Origin: Tubulanus polymorphus
Taxonomy: Eukaryota; Nemertea; Palaeonemertea; Tubulaniformes; Tubulanidae
Assembly: GCF_964204645.1 (NCBI RefSeq)
Contig: NC_134029.1
Location: 21,470,450-21,534,449, forward strand
Reading direction: 5' to 3'
Length of the DNA stretch: 64,000 bases
A program made the translations under genes and the position numbers. The notes beneath the pieces are model-generated. The model had not been told where the DNA came from and searched no databases. It saw only the letters and a program-made list of their open reading frames with translations. Below are positions 59,826-64,000 of this stretch, piece after piece; positions within the stretch are counted from its first letter, which is position 1; every line of letters begins with the position of its first letter.

Positions 59826-60027
59826 GCAGACCAGGGGTCCGCAGAAGCAATAGACGAAAAAAACCAAATGACATAGGATTAGGATACAGAGCAGGTGAAA
59901 TAGCGCCGTTTTTAATTTCGGAGTGATGATAAAGTGGCGGCCATTTTCTGTCATAAATCGCGATCACCGACTTAATCGTATCCAACATTGCCAGACAGGG
60001 CGGGAGATCTTTCATCGTGTTCGAATC
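59826..60027 (-). other. Possible exon of unknown role between ATRX and NEK1
   Basis: On the minus strand an acceptor-like GTAATTTCAG precedes 60027, and a donor-like GTAAAG follows AAAAAG at about 59826. The frame beginning DSNTMKDLPPCLAMLDTIKS continues YDRKWPPLYHHSEIKNG and looks protein-like, but runs out of frame with ATRX. It may be an ATRX leader exon with upstream start codons, an exon of another gene, or chance. Confidence 0.25.
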
Positions 60028-60162
60028 CTGAAATTACGTTACTTCTCATTTTCTCTTCTCATGTTACAACCATGGTTTTTGTAATTTTCTAATTGCTTCC
60101 TTGTAATTGCAAATATTTAATTATCATTATGTCACGTATGGTATGGTATAGTATTCCTTAAG

Positions 60163-60195
60163 GTACGGAATTCCTGGAGTCCAGGAATTCCGTAC
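60163..60195. repeat. 33-bp perfect palindrome
   Basis: GTACGGAATTCCTGGA, one central G, then its exact complement. It contains two EcoRI-type GAATTC cores and could form a 16-bp hairpin or a dimer-binding site in the shared promoter region. Confidence 0.8.
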
Positions 60196-60577
60196 TCACG
60201 TATGGAGTATCTTTTTGACTGGCGGATTCCACAATCTAGTCCTATTCCGTGTTTCACTCTGCACTGAGTTTGTGACAAGTATTTCAATATGGCGAACGGT
60301 GACATCAACAAATCCAGTCTAATGTAATTAATTACGTTAATTGACGCGTATACTTTGTTTAATGAAATCGAGTTGATCATCAATCGATCGAGTTATTTAA
60401 GAGGAATATATGTGCAAAATTTGAAGATTATCGCCCGACGGGTTAGTGAAAAATTGGACATTTTAAACGAAATTTTGCAATCTTTTCACTGATTTGGTTG
60501 CACAATAATAATAACGCACAATAATAATAACGTCCAGTTGTTTTTGTTGTTCTAAAAATAGACGATCTACCAAAACC

Positions 60578-63500
60578 ATGGACAAATACCAGAAGATAAA
60601 GAAAATAGGCGAAGGTTCGTTCGGAACAGCGTATTTGGTGAAATCGAAAAAAGATGGGTCGCAATATGTCATTAAAGAGATTAACATTTCTAGGGTAAGT
60701 AAAGTAACTTAAGATTTGTCTACCAGTACCAGATTATGATTTTTGAATTCATTCGTCAATTCATATCTGGTAGTATGACTCTTCTGAAGTTAACTGTAAA
60801 CCAAGCAAGTAATTTCAGATAATTCGAAGCAAATGATGGCAACTTATACTTTCGTGTTTCTTTTTCAGATGCAAAGAAAAGAAAGAGAAGAGGCCAGGAA
60901 AGAGGTGGCAGTTTTAGCTCAGATGAAACATCCTAATATAGTTGCCTATAGAGAATCATTTGAAGGTACATTAACTATTATAATACGCTAAGGCCTTCAT
61001 TTCTATTATTAAACTTGCATCATATATCCGCCGATGAAAATTTTTGAATAAATGAAAAAAAGTTTCTTTCCCTCCTACCCTGGAAATGTGGGTGTTTTGA
61101 ATCTGTCATCCAAGTTAAAGAGGTTGAAGAAATATGTTAGCCTGAGGCCTGCGTGCTAGATATGCATTGTCACTGGAAAAGAGTATCATTTATTACAGAC
61201 AAATCTGATCAATCGTAGCAAACTTTATATGCATTATACATATTCTGTTTGGTTTTTTTACACATTTTCATCAAATTTTCCCCCCTGAGATATTTTGTCT
61301 GATGATATAGGTCAATAATATGTAATTTTTTTCCTCCTCTGGAAATTTGGCTGTAAAAATCTGTCATCTGAGTGCTTTCAAAGGGACATAGGAGTCTACA
61401 TGTCTAGTGATTATTGATAATAATTTGGTGGTATTGTTTTTTTAGAAATTGGCAGTTTGTATATTTGTATGGATTATTGCGATGGAGGAGATTTGTACTC
61501 GAAGATTAATTCACAAAGAGGAATGCTATTCAATGAAGATCAGGTAAATCATCACTTGAAAGGTCGTTTAAGTTGTTTATCAGTGGAGTTCGAACTGAAT
61601 TTCTGGGAGTTTATTTCAGGTTTTGGATTGGTTCGTTCAAATATGTCTCGCGATGAAGCACATCCACGATCGAAAGATTTTACACAGAGATATAAAATCT
61701 CAGGTAACACTGTTCATGCTGAGTCGAACCTATGTTACTATTTTAAAATAATAGTTTGAGCAATTTGTAAAGTACCTTTCCACGTGATATGACATGCTCA
61801 AAGCGCTCCCTCCTAGAAAGACTTGCGAAACAGCCATGAATTTTCAAATTTAATATCTTATCAAGTCAATGTCATCTGGTAAAGTGTTCCGCGATCTTGT
61901 TAAAAATTTCTCTCTTTCAGAATCTTATTCTGAGTTTCGGTTTTATTTTCATAGAATATTTTTTCCACCAAAAGAGGAGTTATAAAGCTCGGAGATTTCG
62001 GTATCGCTAAAGTGTTGAATAGGTATGTATTCTATTGGCAGCTTTATCATTTTGAACAAGAAAACCCATCCCTAAGGTCACTGTAGTCAATATATAATAT
62101 CAAGGGTGGATCTAGGGTCTGATTCAGGGAGAGGCGCACCCCCAAAATTGAGGCATCAATTAATAAAAAGATCACCCCAAAAGAAAGCTAATCAGAAAAC
62201 ATTGAACTCATTTCGTGGAAATACAGTGAACAAGTTTATGAAATTGAAATTTTTTAGGTATCAGTTCGATATTTCAGGGAAACTTGACAATTTTAAGGAG
62301 GGGTGTGCACCCTCCCCTTGGATCTGCCTCTGCATATATACATTAATCAATATATCGTTCCATTTGTAGCACTGTTGAATTAGCTAGGACTTGTATAGGA
62401 ACTCCTTACTATCTATCACCAGAGATCGTTGAAAATCAACCTTACAATAATAAAAGGTTTGTCCCTTCTGCAATTGCTTAACTTAACTTAAACATTTTGA
62501 TATGTACCGAGTGACAATTTTACTACTTATCATTTTCAGTGATGTTTGGTCATTAGGATGTGTTCTTTATGAATTAACTACACTGAAACATGCAGTAAGT
62601 AATTTTCTGTTGCATTTTTTTAATGAAATCAAGAGTAGATATCTTCGATCATTTGTGATATTTTCTACATATTTTTCTTTACAGTTTGAAGCTGGTAACA
62701 TGAAGAATCTGGTGCTGAAAATCATCAGGGGCTCGTACCCCCCAGTTTCGCCGAGATATTCTTATGATCTCAGAAATTTGATAGCTGCATTGTTCAAACG
62801 GAACCCTCGCGATCGTCCGTCTGTTAATTCCATCCTGCGCAAAAATTTCATCCAAAAGAAAATCGCCAAATTTTTAACCGAAACGGTAAGTTCGCCGAGA
62901 GTTTGTTCTATCTTCAGTTCAGTCGTTATATTCAGTTATTAATGTTGTTTCTGGGATTTTATAGAAACGTTCGGATGAATTCAGTCATACGGTGATGCAT
63001 GGACAGAAAGTCGCGAAAGATTTGAGAGCGTTACCAGCTCGACCGCTGCCTAAACCAGCCGCTGCACCTGTCCGTCCAGCATCCGCTGTCTCGCGTCCTG
63101 CATCTGCTGCATCACGTCCTTCATCGGCTCGATCTCAAGCAGGTACATCTCGTATTCAATCGTTCTTCGAGAAAAGATATCTATGAATATGACCAGCAGG
63201 GTGAAATTGATGGGAAAGATTCTGAACATTTCCAAGAATATGTGAAATTTTGTGCTTTTATTCTTTTAGGCCCATTGTTTTATAAACAGCAAATCATTCA
63301 AACATTGATTTAATGTTTAGAAAATTGTTTTTGAATTCTCAGCCATGGCTATGAAAATACGTCACTATTTTGTCTTACAGGTGGTGGTGCCAAAAAGCCG
63401 AACGAAGTGAAAAAGTCGAACAACCGACCTGCTGCAGGTCGGTATAATCCGGCCAACGTTTACGCCCCTAGTTCTGCCCGACAATCGAAAGAAACTCCGC

Positions 63501-63682
63501 GAAAATCTGCCGATTACAAACAGCGTCCTGTCTCGGCCGGCGGACAGGCCGGAAGCTCGCAGGAAGCTCTCGCGAAGAAACGCCAGGAATTACAGGAACG
63601 AGAGAAAAAGCGCCGCGAAGCAGCAAGAAAACAGGAACAGAACTACGCGCGACAACACCGCGAACTCGTCGAGAAACAGAGG
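60578..63682 (+). CDS. NEK1: NEK1-type NIMA-related Ser/Thr kinase, 3'-truncated by window edge
   Basis: Protein kinase which in animals acts at cilia/centrosomes and in the DNA-damage response. Ten exons: 60578-60694, 60869-60965, 61446-61543, 61620-61703, 61955-62022, 62370-62456, 62540-62594, 62685-62885, 62965-63142, 63381-63682. Together they give 429 in-frame codons with an open end. The kinase domain is complete: glycine loop GEGSFG 11-16, catalytic K33, HRDIK with D128, DFG with D146, activation segment [12 protein letters not shown], and [12 protein letters not shown] near the end. [33 protein letters not shown] and [14 protein letters not shown] are the NEK1-class wording. The tail begins with A/P/S repeats, then a charged coiled coil ([20 protein letters not shown]), as in NEK1 rather than the shorter NEK4/NEK5. 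Remaining tail exons lie right of the window. Confidence 0.93.
62103..62334. mobile_element. hAT-like MITE in a NEK1 intron
   Basis: Inverted ends GGGTGGATCTAGGG and CCCTTGGATCTGCCTCTG, relatives of the 4246-4550 element. The short open frame across it is not a gene. Confidence 0.5.
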
Positions 63683-64000
63683 GTTAGTATTTGTTTCATC
63701 GTGCAAAGTCTGGATGTAAAATTCACGCTTTCTCACAATATAAAGAAACATTGAAAATGATTGTGTTCAAATAGGGTTTAATCAATATTATTTGTGCTTT
63801 TTATATGCTTTGTTTGCTTATTTCATTTTCGATGTTTAATTTCCATGAAAAATCGAACATTAAGTTTCTTCTTTGCTTTCATTTCATTTTCCATTCGACA
63901 ATTTGAAGTCTTGCGCGGAATCAAAAGTAATGGCAGTTAGGGAACTTGGTATTCATGGGGAATTCAACACTTAAAAGAGTTTGTTGAACGCAAAACATCA
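63683..64000 (+). other. NEK1 intron at the window edge
   Basis: AT-rich sequence following a good donor (GTTAGT). No further NEK1 exon recognised before the end. Confidence 0.5.

Larger units (their letters stand above)
59161..60577. promoter_or_regulatory. Divergent ATRX-NEK1 intergenic region
   Basis: ATRX runs left and NEK1 runs right from this 1.4-kb gap, so it should hold both promoters and leader exons. It contains a 33-bp perfect palindrome (60163-60195) and a possible minus-strand exon (about 59826-60027). A good plus-strand 3' splice site (CCTTTTTGCAG, ending 59830) lies at the same place. The tandem CACAATAATAATAACG at 60500-60530 lies just before NEK1. No start sites can be fixed from sequence. 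Confidence 0.45.

Overview
The window is animal nuclear DNA. Its genes have many short GT-AG introns, metazoan proteins (RPL9, YIPF5, a kekkon-type LRR-Ig receptor, ATRX, NEK1), long (TA)n tracts, tRNA-derived SINE-like pieces and many small terminal-inverted-repeat elements. Protein wording, intron style and repeat content suggest a marine invertebrate, probably a lophotrochozoan (mollusc, annelid, brachiopod or nemertean), but the species cannot be named from the sequence alone.

Layout: (1) 1-1.6 kb, minus strand: most of the ribosomal protein L9 gene; its last exon lies off the left edge. (2) 3.66-36.5 kb, plus strand: YIPF5, divergent from RPL9, with six coding exons. Three lie within 1 kb at the left, then a 30-kb intron, then three more. 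(3) Inside that intron, minus strand at 10.7-12.6 kb: an intact, intronless kekkon-like LRR-Ig transmembrane receptor. The rest of the intron is mainly MITE families, SINE-like fragments, (TA)n tracts including one 408-bp palindrome, and a 0.94-kb minisatellite at 28.4-29.3 kb. (4) 36.2-41.7 kb: the last coding exon of YIPF5, with its intron end and 3' UTR, is present three times in tandem. (5) 42.8-59.2 kb, minus strand: a complete ATRX chromatin remodeller gene; 29 coding exons can be joined in one open frame of 1,988 codons. (6) 60.6 kb to the right edge, plus strand: the kinase domain and start of the tail of NEK1, divergent from ATRX and cut by the window end.

The genes are not a pathway unit. 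They cover translation, ER-Golgi membrane trafficking, cell-surface adhesion/signalling, heterochromatin remodelling, and cilium/DNA-damage kinase signalling. YIPF5 and ATRX converge, and the exon triplication lies between them. The clearest oddities are the three equally usable YIPF5 terminal exons, the large palindrome around the (TA)n tract, an orphan minus-strand terminal exon at 7.7-7.85 kb that I cannot assign, and an ATRX start codon that sits alone at the end of the first coding exon.
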